Assembly: GCF_020102855.1 (NCBI RefSeq)
Contig: NZ_JADHZD010000006.1
Span: 1 to 64,000 of the forward strand
Direction: 5' to 3'
Source of the DNA: Nocardioides lacusdianchii
Lineage (GTDB): Bacteria; Actinomycetota; Actinomycetes; Propionibacteriales; Nocardioidaceae
Length of the DNA stretch: 64,000 nucleotides
Part shown: positions 28,120-41,486 of the stretch, one piece after another
Numbering within the stretch: the first letter of the stretch is position 1
How the letters are laid out: each line of letters starts with the position of its first letter
Made by a program: the position numbers and the translations under genes
The notes under the pieces: model-generated
What the model was told of the DNA's origin: nothing
Seen by the model: only the letters and a program-made list of their open reading frames with translations
The model's database searches: none

Positions 28120-29223
28120 ATGAGGGTCGTCGCCGCCATGTCCGGCGGGGTGGACTCCGCCGTCGCCGCGGCGCGTGCCGTCGAGGCCGGCCACGACGTC
28201 ACCGGCGTGCACCTGGCGCTGAGCCGCAACCCCGCGTCGTACCGCTCCGGCGCGCGCGGCTGCTGCACGATCGAGGACAGCAACGACGCCCGGCGCGCGG
28301 CCGACGTCATCGGCATCCCGTTCTACGTCTGGGACCTGTCCGAGCGCTTCCACGAGGACGTCGTGGAGGACTTCATGGACGAGTACGCCGCCGGGCGCAC
28401 GCCCAACCCCTGCCTGCGGTGCAACGAGAAGATCAAGTTCGCCGCGGTGCTGGACCGGGCCCTGGCGCTGGGCTTCGACGCGGTGGCGACCGGCCACTAC
28501 GCGCAGCTGCGCACCGGCGCCGACGGCCTCGTCGAGATGCACCGGGCCACCGACCACGGCAAGGACCAGTCCTACGTCCTCGGCGTGCTCGACCAGCAGC
28601 AGCTGCGGCACTCGCTGTTCCCGTTGGGCGACACCGCCAAGCCCCTCGTGCGCGAGGAGGCCGCCCGGCGCGGGCTGCTCGTGGCCGACAAGCCCGACTC
28701 CCACGACATCTGCTTCGTCGCCGACGGCGACAACGCCGGCTGGTTGCGCGAGAAGCTCGGCGACCGGGCTCCCAACCACGGCGGCGACATCGTCGACGCC
28801 ACCACCGGCGAGACCGTGGGCACCCACACCGGCACCTACGGCTTCACCATCGGCCAGCGCCGCGGCCTGCGCCTCGGCACCCCGGCCCCCGACGGCAAGC
28901 CCCGCTTCGTGCTCGACATCGAGCCCGTCAGCGGCACCGTGACCGTCGGTCCGCGCGATCAGCTCGCCGTCGACCGCGTCGAGGGCATCCGGCCGCGCTG
29001 GTGCGGGACGGTACCCGAGCGGGTCGAGGGCACCGTGCAGCTGCGCGCCCACGGCGCCGAGCACCGCGCGGTGGTCGTCGTCGAGGGTGACCACGTCGTC
29101 GTCGACCTCCTCGACCCCGCCGAGGGCATCGCCCCCGGGCAGGCCGTGGTGATCTACGACGGCACCCGGGTCGTCGGCTCGGCCACCATCGCCGCCACCC
29201 GCCCCGTGGGGGCCCGCGCGTGA
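28120..29223 (+). CDS. mnmA: tRNA 2-thiouridylase MnmA
   Basis: 367 residues. N-terminal ATP-pyrophosphatase loop [10 protein letters not shown], first catalytic cysteine in N-P-C-L-R-C-N near 102, D-Q-S-Y motif, and second cysteine in H-D-I-C-F-V near 199. It thiolates U34 of tRNA for Lys, Glu and Gln, taking sulfur from the desulfurase encoded just before it. ATG at 28120. Stop overlaps the next start by four bases. Confidence 0.96.
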   Translation: MRVVAAMSGGVDSAVAAARAVEAGHDVTGVHLALSRNPASYRSGARGCCTIEDSNDARRAADVIGIPFYVWDLSERFHEDVVEDFMDEYAAGRTPNPCLRCNEKIKFAAVLDRALALGFDAVATGHYAQLRTGADGLVEMHRATDHGKDQSYVLGVLDQQQLRHSLFPLGDTAKPLVREEAARRGLLVADKPDSHDICFVADGDNAGWLREKLGDRAPNHGGDIVDATTGETVGTHTGTYGFTIGQRRGLRLGTPAPDGKPRFVLDIEPVSGTVTVGPRDQLAVDRVEGIRPRWCGTVPERVEGTVQLRAHGAEHRAVVVVEGDHVVVDLLDPAEGIAPGQAVVIYDGTRVVGSATIAATRPVGARA

Positions 29224-30173
29224 GCGCCCTGGGGGAGAGGGCCGGTGAGCTGCTCGGACCGAAGCACACGACGTACGTCGTCGCGCGGGTCACGCCTGCC
29301 GGCGCCGAGGTCGACGCGGTGGGCGCGGGCGTGCACGACGACGTCGAGCTCGGGTCGGTCTCCAAGGGCGTCACCGGATTCCTGTGGCGCGACGCCGTCG
29401 CCCGCGGGACGCTCGGCGAGGAGGCGCGCCTGGGCGAGCACCTCGCCGTCCCGCCGGCGCTGGCGGACATCCGGCTGTCCTCTCTGGCCACGCACACCTC
29501 CGGGCTGCCCCGCCTGGCGGGCGGCTCCGAGATGCTCCGGCGCACCTGGGACCTCTGGCGCGCCGGGCGCAACCCCTACCGCGAGGACCTGACCGGCCTG
29601 CTGGCGCAGCTCGACGGCGTGAAGCTCGGCAAGCCCAGGCCGGCCTACTCCAACCTCGGGTTCGAGCTGCTCGGGCACGCGGTCGCGTCCGCCACCGCGA
29701 CGCCCTACCCCGACCTCGTCGCCCAGCGGATCGCCGAGCCGCTCGGCCTGGTCGACACCTACGTCCCGACCTCCGCCGACCGGCTGCGCCCGGGCGCGGT
29801 CACGCCGCGCAACCGCGGTGGCCGCGTGGTCGAGCCGTGGGCCAACGAGTCGATCGCCCCGGCCGGCGGCGTACGCGCGTCGGCCACGGACCTGGCGATG
29901 CTGCTGCGCGCGATGCTCGACCGCGAGGTCGCTGGCGCCGAGGCCCTCGAGCCGGTGGCGCCGTTCGTGGGCAAGCAGCGGATCGGGGCGGGCTGGCTCA
30001 CCGGGCCGATGCTGCGCCGCACCGTCACCTGGCACAACGGCGGGACGGGTGGCTTCCGCTCCTTCGTCGGGATCGACCGCGACCACGGCGTCGGCGTCGC
30101 GCTGGTCAGCGCCTCGACCCGGTCCGTCGACGGCGCCGGGGCGCGGCTGCTGGCCGAGGCAGGTGACGCATGA
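29220..30173 (+). CDS. Serine hydrolase, class C beta-lactamase/DD-peptidase fold
   Basis: 317 residues. Has S-V-S-K near residue 43 (the active-site SxxK), Y-S-N near 146 and H-N-G-G-T-G-G near 277 (replacing the K-T-G motif). It has no signal peptide, unlike secreted beta-lactamases, which suggests a cytoplasmic esterase or peptidase. GTG start overlaps mnmA and its own stop overlaps the next gene, so it is co-translated within the run. Substrate unknown. Confidence 0.87.
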   Translation: MSALGERAGELLGPKHTTYVVARVTPAGAEVDAVGAGVHDDVELGSVSKGVTGFLWRDAVARGTLGEEARLGEHLAVPPALADIRLSSLATHTSGLPRLAGGSEMLRRTWDLWRAGRNPYREDLTGLLAQLDGVKLGKPRPAYSNLGFELLGHAVASATATPYPDLVAQRIAEPLGLVDTYVPTSADRLRPGAVTPRNRGGRVVEPWANESIAPAGGVRASATDLAMLLRAMLDREVAGAEALEPVAPFVGKQRIGAGWLTGPMLRRTVTWHNGGTGGFRSFVGIDRDHGVGVALVSASTRSVDGAGARLLAEAGDA

Positions 30174-31159
30174 GCACCGCGACCGGCGTCGGGTCCATGC
30201 CCGGCACGTCCGACGACGACTTCGCCGAGACGACGCGGCTCGTTCTCGGCGAGCTGCCCGGCCTCCCGCACGTGCCGGAGCTGCCGGGCCGTGGGGTGGG
30301 CGCCCAGATGACCGGTCGCAGCCTCGCCGTGGTGGCGGGCCTGGCTGCCGACCTCCAGCCCGCCGGCTGGCGGCTGACCGACGCCAGCGGTGCCGACCAC
30401 CGCCGCGCGCGCTCGCTGCTCGCCCAGGACCTCGACACCGTCGAGGAGCTCGCGCAGGACTACGTCGGTGCCTTCAAGACGCAGGTGGCCGGGCCGTGGA
30501 CGCTCGCGGCCACCGTCGAGAAGCCGCGCGGCGACAAGGTCCTGAGCGACCACGGCGCTCGCCGCGAGCTCGCCCAGGCGCTGGCCGAGGGCATCGGCGA
30601 GCACCTCGCCGACCTGCGCCGGCGCCTGCGCGGCGTCGATCGCTGGGTGGTGCAGGTCGACGAGCCCGCCCTCGCTGCAGTCGTCCACGCCCAGGTCCCG
30701 ACCGCCAGCGGGTTCGGTCGTCACCGCAAGGTCGACCTCCCCGAGACGTCGGCCCACCTGGAGTGGGTCGTCTCGGCGATCATCGCCGCCGGTGCCGAGG
30801 CCTGGGTGCACTCCTGCGCGCCGCAGGTGCCGTGGTCCCTGGTCGCCGGCACCGGGGTGAGCGGGCTGTCGGCCGACCTCGACATGCTCGGGGCGGTGGA
30901 CCTCGACACCTTTGCGAAGGTGCTCGAGTCCGGCGGGACGGCCGTCCTCGGCGTGGTGCCGTCGGCCGACCCCGGGGCGACGCCGTCCGACGCCCGGATC
31001 ACCGGGCGGGTCCAGCGCTGGCTCGACATGCTGGGCCTGGACCCGGAGGTGGTGGGGGAGCAGATCGTGGTCAGCCCCACCTGCGGGCTCGCGGGGGCGA
31101 CACCGACCTGGGCGGCTCAGGCCGTACGCCTCTCCGCGACGGTCGCGCGCAACCTCTGA
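30170..31159 (+). CDS. MetE-like cobalamin-independent methionine synthase homologue
   Basis: 329 residues, about the size of a single catalytic MetE half. Starts T-G-V-G-S-M-P-G; possible zinc ligands lie in V-H-S-C-A-P and S-P-T-C-G-L-A-G, matching the His/Cys and Cys sites of the MetE C-terminal domain. The normal enzyme is twice as long with an N-terminal domain for folate binding, which is absent. Role may be methyl transfer to a thiol. Last gene of the iscS-mnmA run. Confidence 0.8.
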   Translation: MSTATGVGSMPGTSDDDFAETTRLVLGELPGLPHVPELPGRGVGAQMTGRSLAVVAGLAADLQPAGWRLTDASGADHRRARSLLAQDLDTVEELAQDYVGAFKTQVAGPWTLAATVEKPRGDKVLSDHGARRELAQALAEGIGEHLADLRRRLRGVDRWVVQVDEPALAAVVHAQVPTASGFGRHRKVDLPETSAHLEWVVSAIIAAGAEAWVHSCAPQVPWSLVAGTGVSGLSADLDMLGAVDLDTFAKVLESGGTAVLGVVPSADPGATPSDARITGRVQRWLDMLGLDPEVVGEQIVVSPTCGLAGATPTWAAQAVRLSATVARNL

Positions 31160-31207
31160 CCGGTCGAGGAGCCTGACGGAACGGGTGACGCCCGACCCGG
31201 ACGTGCG

Positions 31208-31846
31208 TCAGTGCTCGGGCGAAGGGACGTGGCTGCCCAGCACGTCGAGCGTGGCCCCGATCGCCCAGTCGTGCCACCGGCGAGAGCCGGTCAGCATGTA
31301 GTGGCCCAGGGCGCCCATGTCCTGGAGGTCGGCGCCGACGGCGACGGACCGCGCCCGCTCGACGTAGCGGGCGGTCTCGTGGAACGACGTGATGCGGTCG
31401 CGGCGGCCGTGCGCGGCCCGGAGCGTGCGCCCGGCGAGCGTGTCCACCGGGTCCTCCGCCGACCACCACGGGGCCAGGCCGACGACGCCGACCACGGACG
31501 GGTCGTCGGCGACGTGCACGGCGACCCGCGCGCCCATCGAGTGGCCCAGCAGCACGACGGGAACCTCGCCGTGCGCCTCGCGCACCGCGTCGAGGGCCCA
31601 GCGGGCGTCGGCCGCACGGTCGACACCGCCGTTCCAGCCGCGCTGGCGGTAGCGCACGAGCCAGACGCCGGCCCCGGCCTCGTGCGCCCGGTCGGCGATC
31701 TCGCGCTGCAGCCACAGCGCACGACGCCACGACGCGCTGCGCCCGTCGATCGACTGCGCCGAGCGCGGCTTCCCGCCGTGGAGCACCAGGATCATCGCGC
31801 GGGCGCGTCCGTGGGCGTCGTACGTCGTCAGGTGCGGGTCGGTCAC
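31208..31846 (-). CDS. Alpha/beta hydrolase
   Basis: 212 residues. M-I-L-V-L-H-G-G (oxyanion region), G-H-S-M-G (nucleophile elbow) near 101 and a C-terminal His in G-H-Y-M give the expected Ser/His pair. Length is at the low end for the fold, so the lid is short. GTG start with AAGGAGAG five bases upstream. Encoded apart from the MFS gene, with a terminator hairpin between them. Substrate cannot be judged. Confidence 0.8.
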   Translation of the reverse strand: MTDPHLTTYDAHGRARAMILVLHGGKPRSAQSIDGRSASWRRALWLQREIADRAHEAGAGVWLVRYRQRGWNGGVDRAADARWALDAVREAHGEVPVVLLGHSMGARVAVHVADDPSVVGVVGLAPWWSAEDPVDTLAGRTLRAAHGRRDRITSFHETARYVERARSVAVGADLQDMGALGHYMLTGSRRWHDWAIGATLDVLGSHVPSPEH

Positions 31847-31887
31847 GACTCTCCTTCGGTGCCGATGGCCGGTCGGATGGGGAGCGA

Positions 31888-31927
31888 CGACGCCGACCCG
31901 CCCGCGCGTGGCGAGGGGTCGGCGTCG
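31888..31927 (-). terminator. Terminator hairpin after the MFS gene
   Basis: CGACGCCGACCC (31888-31899) pairs perfectly with GGGTCGGCGTCG (31916-31927), a 12-bp stem located just past the MFS stop on the minus strand. It lacks a clear T-run, common in high-GC genomes. Confidence 0.6.
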
Positions 31928-31940
31928 GTCGCGTGGGTGC

Positions 31941-33530
31941 TCAGCCGACGTGTACGCCCTCCGGGCCGTCGGTCGCCAGCTCCTGGTGCTTGACGTCGAG
32001 GAAGACCCAGATCACCACGGACGCCGCGAGCATCAGGATCGAGCCGACCAGGAAGGCCTGCGTCGATCCCTCGGTGAAGATCTGGTTCTGGGCGATCAGC
32101 TGGAGCTTCTCGAGCTGCTCGGGCGACGGCTGCGGGCCGCCCGCCTGCGCACCGGCCTCGGCGAACTCACGGCCGCGGTCGGTGAAGGTCTGCGTCGCGA
32201 CCGTTGCGAGGACCGCGAGGCCGAGGGCGCCGCCGACCTGCTGGGCGGTGTTGAGCACGCCCGACCCGATGCCGGACTCCTCCGAGCGGAGGTGGTGGAC
32301 GGCTGTCAGGGTCACCGGCACGAAGGTCAGGCCCATGCCGAAGGCCATCAGGACGATGAAGGGCATGATGTCGGTGACGTAGGTCCCGGTGACCTCGGTG
32401 GCCGGGAACGTGGTGTCGTAGGGCAGCCGGGAGAAGCCGAACAGCGCGCCGGCCGCGAGCAGCGTGCCCACGCCCGAGATGTAGCGCGGGTCGATCCGGT
32501 TCACGAGGTTGGATGCCAGCCCGGCACCCACCACGATGCCCACGGTGAAGGGCAGGAACGCCACACCCGCCTTGAGCGGGCTGTAGCCCATGACGTTCTG
32601 GATGTACTGGCTGAGGAAGTAGAACATCGCGAACATCGCCGCAGGAGCGAGGAACATCGCCACGAAGCTGGAGGCGCGGGTGCGGTTGGTGAAGATGCGG
32701 AACGGCAGCAGCGGGTGCTGGACGCGCATCTCGACCACGATGAAGAGTGCCAGCAGCGCCACGCCCGCGACGAGGCTCGCCACGGTCCAGGTGTCGGACC
32801 ACCCTTCGGTGCCCGCGCGGGTGAGGCCGTAGACGATGCCGAGCAGGCCGAGGGTTCCGGTGACCGCGCCGGGCAGGTCCAGCTCGCCCTCGTGCGACTC
32901 CGACTCGTTGAGGAAGCGCGGCGAGAGCAGGGCGGCGACCACGCCGATCGGCACGTTGATGAGGAAGGTGAGGCGCCAGCCGTCGATGCCGAGCGGTTGG
33001 TCGAGGCCGGTCAGCCAGCCACCGAGGATCAGACCCACCGCGGCGCCGGCGCCGGACATGGCGGCGTAGACCGCGAAGGCCCGGTTGCGCGCGGGGCCGG
33101 CCGGGAAGGTGGTGGTGATGAGCGCGAGTGCCGCGGGAGAGGCCAGCGCGGCACCGAGGCCCTGCAGGCCGCGAGCCGCGAGCAGCAGCGGCTCGTTGGT
33201 GGCCAGACCGCCCAGGAGCGAGGCCACGGCGAAGATGACCAGGCCCACCATGAAGATGCGGCGGCGGCCGTAGAGGTCGGCAAGGCGCCCACCCAGGAGC
33301 AGCAGGCTGCCGAAGGCCAGGGCGTAGCCGGTGACGATCCACGACAGGTTGGCGTCGCTGATGTCGAGGTCACGCTGGATGTAGGGGAGGGCGATGTTGG
33401 CGATCGTGGCGTCGAGCACGACCATCAGCTGCGCGATCGAGATCAGGACGAGCGCCCACGTGAGGTTGAGCTCACGCTGGGGCGGCGAGACCGCTCCCGG
33501 GGGCGGGGTGGTGCTGTCGGTGCTGGTCAT
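31941..33530 (-). CDS. DHA2-family MFS multidrug-type exporter
   Basis: 529 residues with about 14 transmembrane helices, the layout of DHA2 proton-driven drug exporters (EmrB/QacA type). Motif A reads G-R-L-A-D-L-Y-G-R-R-R between helices 2 and 3; motif D1 at the start is V-V-L-D-A-T-I-A-N-I-A. Lies 71 bases downstream of its probable TetR regulator on the same strand. Substrates unknown, likely hydrophobic compounds. Confidence 0.92.
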   Translation of the reverse strand: MTSTDSTTPPPGAVSPPQRELNLTWALVLISIAQLMVVLDATIANIALPYIQRDLDISDANLSWIVTGYALAFGSLLLLGGRLADLYGRRRIFMVGLVIFAVASLLGGLATNEPLLLAARGLQGLGAALASPAALALITTTFPAGPARNRAFAVYAAMSGAGAAVGLILGGWLTGLDQPLGIDGWRLTFLINVPIGVVAALLSPRFLNESESHEGELDLPGAVTGTLGLLGIVYGLTRAGTEGWSDTWTVASLVAGVALLALFIVVEMRVQHPLLPFRIFTNRTRASSFVAMFLAPAAMFAMFYFLSQYIQNVMGYSPLKAGVAFLPFTVGIVVGAGLASNLVNRIDPRYISGVGTLLAAGALFGFSRLPYDTTFPATEVTGTYVTDIMPFIVLMAFGMGLTFVPVTLTAVHHLRSEESGIGSGVLNTAQQVGGALGLAVLATVATQTFTDRGREFAEAGAQAGGPQPSPEQLEKLQLIAQNQIFTEGSTQAFLVGSILMLAASVVIWVFLDVKHQELATDGPEGVHVG

Positions 33531-33574
33531 GGGAATCCTTCGGAGGAGCGGGTCGGGTACGAGTGGAGCAGGAG

Positions 33575-33595
33575 GGTCCGACAGTCGGTCGGACC
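33575..33595. repeat. Inverted repeat between tetR and the MFS gene
   Basis: GGTCCGAC and GTCGGACC lie across a five-base loop, just after the TetR stop. It may form a hairpin that tunes expression of the exporter relative to the regulator, or be a second operator. Confidence 0.4.
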
Positions 33596-33601
33596 ACGTG
33601 G

Positions 33602-34201
33602 TCAGGCGACGGGGCCGTGGAGGGCGGCGGGAAGGATGACCTCGTCGAGGATGCGGCCGACGAGGTCCGGGGTGACCTGGTCACCGAGCAGGAACGCGCG
33701 GTGCAGCACGATGCCGGCCAGGGACGGGGCGAGGATCTCGAGGTCGGAGTCCGGGTGCACCTCGCCGCGGACGCGGGCCCGTTCGTAGATGACACGCGAG
33801 ACCGCGACCTTGGGGCCGATGAAGTCACGTCGGTAGACCTCGGCGAACTCCGGGTCGCGTCCCATGGCGATGACGACGGCCGAGAGCACGGACTGCGCAC
33901 GACGATCGTCGATGCCGCCGGTGCCGCAGTAGGCCGCGAGCAGGTCCCCGCGGAGGGTGCCGGTGTCGGGCACCTCTGCGGTACCGCTGTGGTGGCACAT
34001 CACGGCTGCCACGACGAGCTCGGGCTTGCCGCGCCAGCGTCGGTAGAGAGTCGCCTTCGACGCCTTCGCGCGGGTGGCGACGGCATCCATGGTCAGCAGG
34101 TCGTAGCCGACCTCGGCGAGCACCTCGAGGGTGGCGGCCAGGATCTCCTGCTCGCGCTCACCCTCCACGCGCGGTCGCGTGCCGGCCTCGGTCGGGGTCA
34201 T
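33602..34201 (-). CDS. TetR-family regulator of the adjacent exporter
   Basis: About 199 residues. N-terminal HTH: I-L-A-A-T-L-E-V-L-A-E-V-G, then T-R-A-K-A-S-K-A-T-L-Y-R-R-W, the TetR DNA-recognition helix. The rest is a helical ligand-binding domain. ATG at 34201 has GAGAGGAAG upstream and is preferred over upstream codons in the operator region. It likely represses its own operon through the palindrome 40 bases upstream and is relieved by exporter substrates. Confidence 0.93.
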   Translation of the reverse strand: MTPTEAGTRPRVEGEREQEILAATLEVLAEVGYDLLTMDAVATRAKASKATLYRRWRGKPELVVAAVMCHHSGTAEVPDTGTLRGDLLAAYCGTGGIDDRRAQSVLSAVVIAMGRDPEFAEVYRRDFIGPKVAVSRVIYERARVRGEVHPDSDLEILAPSLAGIVLHRAFLLGDQVTPDLVGRILDEVILPAALHGPVA

Positions 34202-34240
34202 GTCTTCCTCTCGGGCTCTCCAGGTGACGATGGTCACGAT

Positions 34241-34261
34241 GGAACGAAACGGTTTCGTTCC
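34241..34261. promoter_or_regulatory. TetR operator: perfect 21-bp palindrome
   Basis: GGAACGAAAC at 34241-34250, a central G, then the exact reverse complement to 34261. Position just before tetR and before the divergent ligA fits autoregulation. Palindromes of this kind with GAAAC/GTTTC half-sites are bound by TetR-type drug-efflux repressors. Confidence 0.8.
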
Positions 34262-34278
34262 CACCAACAGGACGGTAG

Positions 34279-36549
<2,271 letters not shown>

Positions 36550-36638
36550 ACCGGACCCGGATCCGAGGGCCGATCGAGGTTTGGGACGGCGCCATCGGGG
36601 TCAGGAGACCCTGAACGATCCAATCAACGGGAGTCAGC

Positions 36639-37883
36639 ATGCGCATCGTCCGATCACTCGTCCCGGCCCTCGTCGCTGCGGCCGGCCTCGCCGCCCCGCT
36701 CGCGGTCGTCCCGGCCGCGCAGGCGGCCGTCACCTGCGGTGGCCTCAAGGCGACCATCGTGGGCAACAACAAGGCCAACGTCCTCACCGGCACGGCGCGG
36801 CGCGACGTGATCGTGGCCCGCGGCGGCAACGACACCATCCGTGGTCTCGGCGGCAACGACGTGATCTGCGCCGGTGACGGCGCGGACACCGTCAACGGGG
36901 GCGACGGCGACGACCGCCTCTTCGGCGAGACCGACTCCCTGCGCATCGACCAGTTCGGCCGGGTGCTCAAGAAGGGCGACACGATCACCGGCGGCGCCGG
37001 CGACGACACCATCGACCTCGGCTACGACCCGCGGGCCGCCTCCGACGGGACCCGGGTGGTCCTCGACGGGGTGTCGTACGCCGACGCCCCCGCCCCGGTC
37101 GTGGTCGACTTCCGGGCCGCCACCACCGTCCCGATCGCCGCCGACGGCAACGACACCGTCACCGGCTACAACGGTGGCGTACGCATCGTCGGGACCGCGC
37201 TCGGCGACACGATCAAGGGCACCAACTCCGACGACGCGATCTTCGTGCGCGGCGGTGACGACACCGTCTTCGGCCGTGGCGGGGACGACACGATCGCGGC
37301 CGACGCGTCCGGGGCCACCGGCAACGACCGGCTTTACGGCGACGCCGGGGACGACGACCTCAGCGGCACCCTCGGCAACGACCAGTTCGTCGGCGGCAGC
37401 GGCAACGACACGATCACCTCGGCCTCCGAGCTGCACCAGGTGATGCGGGGCGGGAGCGGCCTCGACACGATCACCTTCCCGATCCCGGCGGAGTCCGGCT
37501 TCATCGCCAAGGGCTACGGCGGCCAGGACAAGCTGCGCCTGCTGCCCAACTCCAACCCGGCGATCAAGCCCACGGTGCGCATCGACCAGACGAAGAAGAC
37601 CAGGATCAGCGACCTGCCCTTCACGATCGAGGGCGTCGTCAACGGCTTCAGCGACGTGGTCCTGCCGGCGCGGGCGCTGTCGATCTTCAAGGGCAGCAAC
37701 GAGTCCGAGGTCGTCACCGCGCACCCCGACTACCGCGCGATGATCTACGGCCGCGGCGGCGCGGACGTGCTGACAGGCTCGGACGAGCCCGACCGCCTCG
37801 AGGGGGGCAACGGCTTCGACATCGTCCGAGGCCGCGGTGGCAACGACACCTGCAAGTCGGCCGAGAAGCGCTCCAGCTGCTGA
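36639..37883 (+). CDS. Secreted RTX (hemolysin-type calcium-binding) repeat protein
   Basis: 414 residues. Cleavable signal peptide over about 30 residues ending A-Q-A. Blocks of G-G-N-D-T-I-x-G-L-G-G-N-D and G-D-G-D-D-R-L-F nonapeptides occur near residues 60-95, 115-130, 190-260 and 365-400; each pair can bind calcium in a parallel beta-roll. Between them are less repetitive beta-rich segments. The C-terminus has two cysteines. No enzyme domain is recognised. Probably a calcium-dependent wall or secreted protein. Confidence 0.85.
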   Translation: MRIVRSLVPALVAAAGLAAPLAVVPAAQAAVTCGGLKATIVGNNKANVLTGTARRDVIVARGGNDTIRGLGGNDVICAGDGADTVNGGDGDDRLFGETDSLRIDQFGRVLKKGDTITGGAGDDTIDLGYDPRAASDGTRVVLDGVSYADAPAPVVVDFRAATTVPIAADGNDTVTGYNGGVRIVGTALGDTIKGTNSDDAIFVRGGDDTVFGRGGDDTIAADASGATGNDRLYGDAGDDDLSGTLGNDQFVGGSGNDTITSASELHQVMRGGSGLDTITFPIPAESGFIAKGYGGQDKLRLLPNSNPAIKPTVRIDQTKKTRISDLPFTIEGVVNGFSDVVLPARALSIFKGSNESEVVTAHPDYRAMIYGRGGADVLTGSDEPDRLEGGNGFDIVRGRGGNDTCKSAEKRSSC

Positions 37884-37889
37884 GCCGCG

Positions 37890-37912
37890 CCGGTGCCGCG
37901 CCACGGCACCGG
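37890..37912 (+). terminator. Terminator hairpin after RTX gene (first)
   Basis: CCGGTGCCG pairs with CGGCACCGG across five bases, seven bases past the stop. No T-run. Confidence 0.55.
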
Positions 37913-37926
37913 AGCGGCGTACGCCC

Positions 37927-37961
37927 CTCCGCCCGGGTCCCCGCGGGAGACCCGGGCGGAG
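37927..37961 (+). terminator. Terminator hairpin after RTX gene (second)
   Basis: CTCCGCCCGGGTC pairs perfectly with GACCCGGGCGGAG (13 bp, nine-base loop). With the first hairpin it separates the RTX gene from the gatCAB operon 32 bases further on. Confidence 0.65.
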
Positions 37962-37992
37962 CCGCGTCGCGAACCTCCCTAGGATTGGCCCC

Positions 37993-38291
37993 ATGCCCGA
38001 GATCACTCGCGAGGAGGTGGCCCACCTGGCCACCCTCGCCCGCATCGACCTCTCCGACGCCGAGCTCGACCACCTGGCGCCCCAGCTGAGCGTCATCCTC
38101 GAGTCCGTCGCCTCCATCAACGGGGTCGCCGGGGACGACGTGCCGCCGACCTCGCACGCGATCCCGCTGACCAACGTCTTCCGCGAGGACGTCGTCGTGC
38201 CCGGCCTCAGCGCCGAGGAGGCACTCTCCGGCGCACCGGCCGTGGAGGAGCAGCGCTTCTCGGTCCCGCGGATCCTGGGCGAGGAGGCCTG

Positions 38292-38292
<1 letters not shown>
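37993..38292 (+). CDS. gatC: Glutamyl-tRNA(Gln)/aspartyl-tRNA(Asn) amidotransferase subunit C
   Basis: 99 residues, complete. Typical start [15 protein letters not shown] and a C-terminal segment F-R-E-D. GatC wraps around GatA and GatB and holds the complex together. Its TGA shares a base with the ATG of gatA. Confidence 0.95.
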
Positions 38293-39817
<1,525 letters not shown>

Positions 39818-39821
<4 letters not shown>

Positions 39822-41326
39822 CCGAGAACCTGATGTCCTTCGACGACGTGCTGGCGGCGTACGACCCGGCGCTGGGCCTGGAGGTCCACGTCGAGCTCAA
39901 CACCGCGTCCAAGATGTTCTGCGGCTGCCCGGCGACGTTCGGCGGCGAGCCCAACGCGGGCGTGTGCCCGACCTGCCTGGGCCTGCCCGGCGCGATGCCG
40001 GTGGTCAACGCCAAGGCCGTCGAGTCGGCGATCCGGATCGGCCTCGCACTGCACTGCGACATCGCCGAGTGGTGCCGCTTCGCGCGGAAGAACTACTTCT
40101 ACCCGGACATGCCGAAGAACTTCCAGACCTCGCAGTACGACGAGCCGATCTGCTTCGACGGCTGGATGGACGTCGACCTGCCGACCGACGACGGCGGGAC
40201 CGAGACGTTCCGGGTCGAGATCGAGCGCGCCCACATGGAGGAGGACACCGGCAAGTCGCTGCACGTCGGCGGCTCCACCGGTCGGATCCACGGCGCCGAC
40301 TACTCCCTCGTCGACTACAACCGCGCCGGCATCCCGCTCATCGAGATCGTCACCCGCCCGATCATGGGCGCGGGGGAGCGCGCACCCGAGGTCGCCAAGG
40401 CGTACGTCGCCCAGCTCCGCGAGCTGATCGTGGCGCTCGGCGTCTCCGAGGCCCGGATGGACCAGGGCAACCTGCGTGCCGACGTCAACCTCTCGCTGGC
40501 CCCCAAGGGCAGCGGCACCCTCGGCACGCGCACCGAGACCAAGAACGTCAACTCGTTCCGGTCCGTCGAGCGGGCCGTGCGCTACGAGATGCAGCGCCAC
40601 GGCGCGATCCTCAGCGGCGGCGGCACGATCCTGCAGGAGACCCGCCACTGGCACGAGGACACCGGCATCACCACCAGCGGGCGCGAGAAGTCCGACGCGG
40701 AGGACTACCGCTACTTCCCCGAGCCCGACCTGGTGCCGGTCGCCCCGAGCCGCGAGTGGGTCGAGGAGCTCCGCGGCACGCTGCCGGAGAACCCGACCGC
40801 CCGTCGCGCGCGGCTGCAGGCCGAGTGGGGCTTCAGCGACATGGAGATGCGCGACACCGTCGGTGCCGGTGCGCTCGGGCTGGTCGAGCAGACCATCGCC
40901 GAGGGCGCGGCCCCGCAGGCCGCCCGGAAGTGGTGGCTCGGCGAGCTGGCCCGCCGCAGCAACGAGGACGGGGTCGACATCGTCGACCTCCCCATCACGC
41001 CCGCCCAGGTCGCCCGCATCCAGGCGCTGGTCGACGAGAAGGTCGTCAACGACAAGCTCGCCCGTCAGGTCTTCGAGGGCGTGCTGGCAGGTGAGGGCAG
41101 TCCCGACGAGGTCGTCGAGAAGCGCGGCCTGGCCGTGGTCTCCGACGACGGCGCCCTGGGGGCGGCCGTCGACAACGCGATCGCGGCCAACCCCGACGTC
41201 GCCGACAAGATCCGCGACGGCAAGCACGCGGCCGCCGGTGCGCTCATCGGTGCGGTGATGAAGGAGATGCGCGGACAGGCCGACGCGGGCCGGGTGCGCG
41301 AGCTGATCCTGGAGAAGCTGGGCTGA
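39818..41326 (+). CDS. gatB: Amidotransferase subunit B
   Basis: 502 residues. L-G-L-E-V-H-V-E-L start, C-G-C-P and C-P-T-C-L-G-L-P-G zinc/cradle motifs, [11 protein letters not shown] and the C-terminal YqeY-like tail that grips tRNA. It activates the misacylated Glu or Asp with ATP and amidates it with ammonia from GatA. Last gene of the operon. Confidence 0.97.
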
Positions 41327-41354
41327 GCCGACCCCCCGGGGGAACTTCTCGACC

Positions 41355-41364
41355 TGTCTAGACA
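41355..41364. promoter_or_regulatory. Possible GntR-type operator before the first toroid gene
   Basis: TGTCTAGACA is a perfect palindrome, similar in core (GTCTAGAC) to sites of GntR-family regulators such as DasR. It lies in a 160-bp gap after gatB and is the only clear candidate element there. The B12 box found further downstream is absent here. Confidence 0.4.
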
Positions 41365-41486
41365 ACTTGTTAGGGTCGAGGCGAGTCACATTGGTCACAT
41401 CACCAACCAACGCTCGCACCACCCGGGGGACGGCGGCGTCGTCAGACGTCGACGTGCGCCTTCCCCTCGCGAGCGGGAAGGACGTC

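Noticed and set aside
41327..41486. A second cobalamin riboswitch before toroid gene 1
   Set aside because: No B12-box core (AATCCG, GCTG, CCCGCAAC) was seen in this gap.
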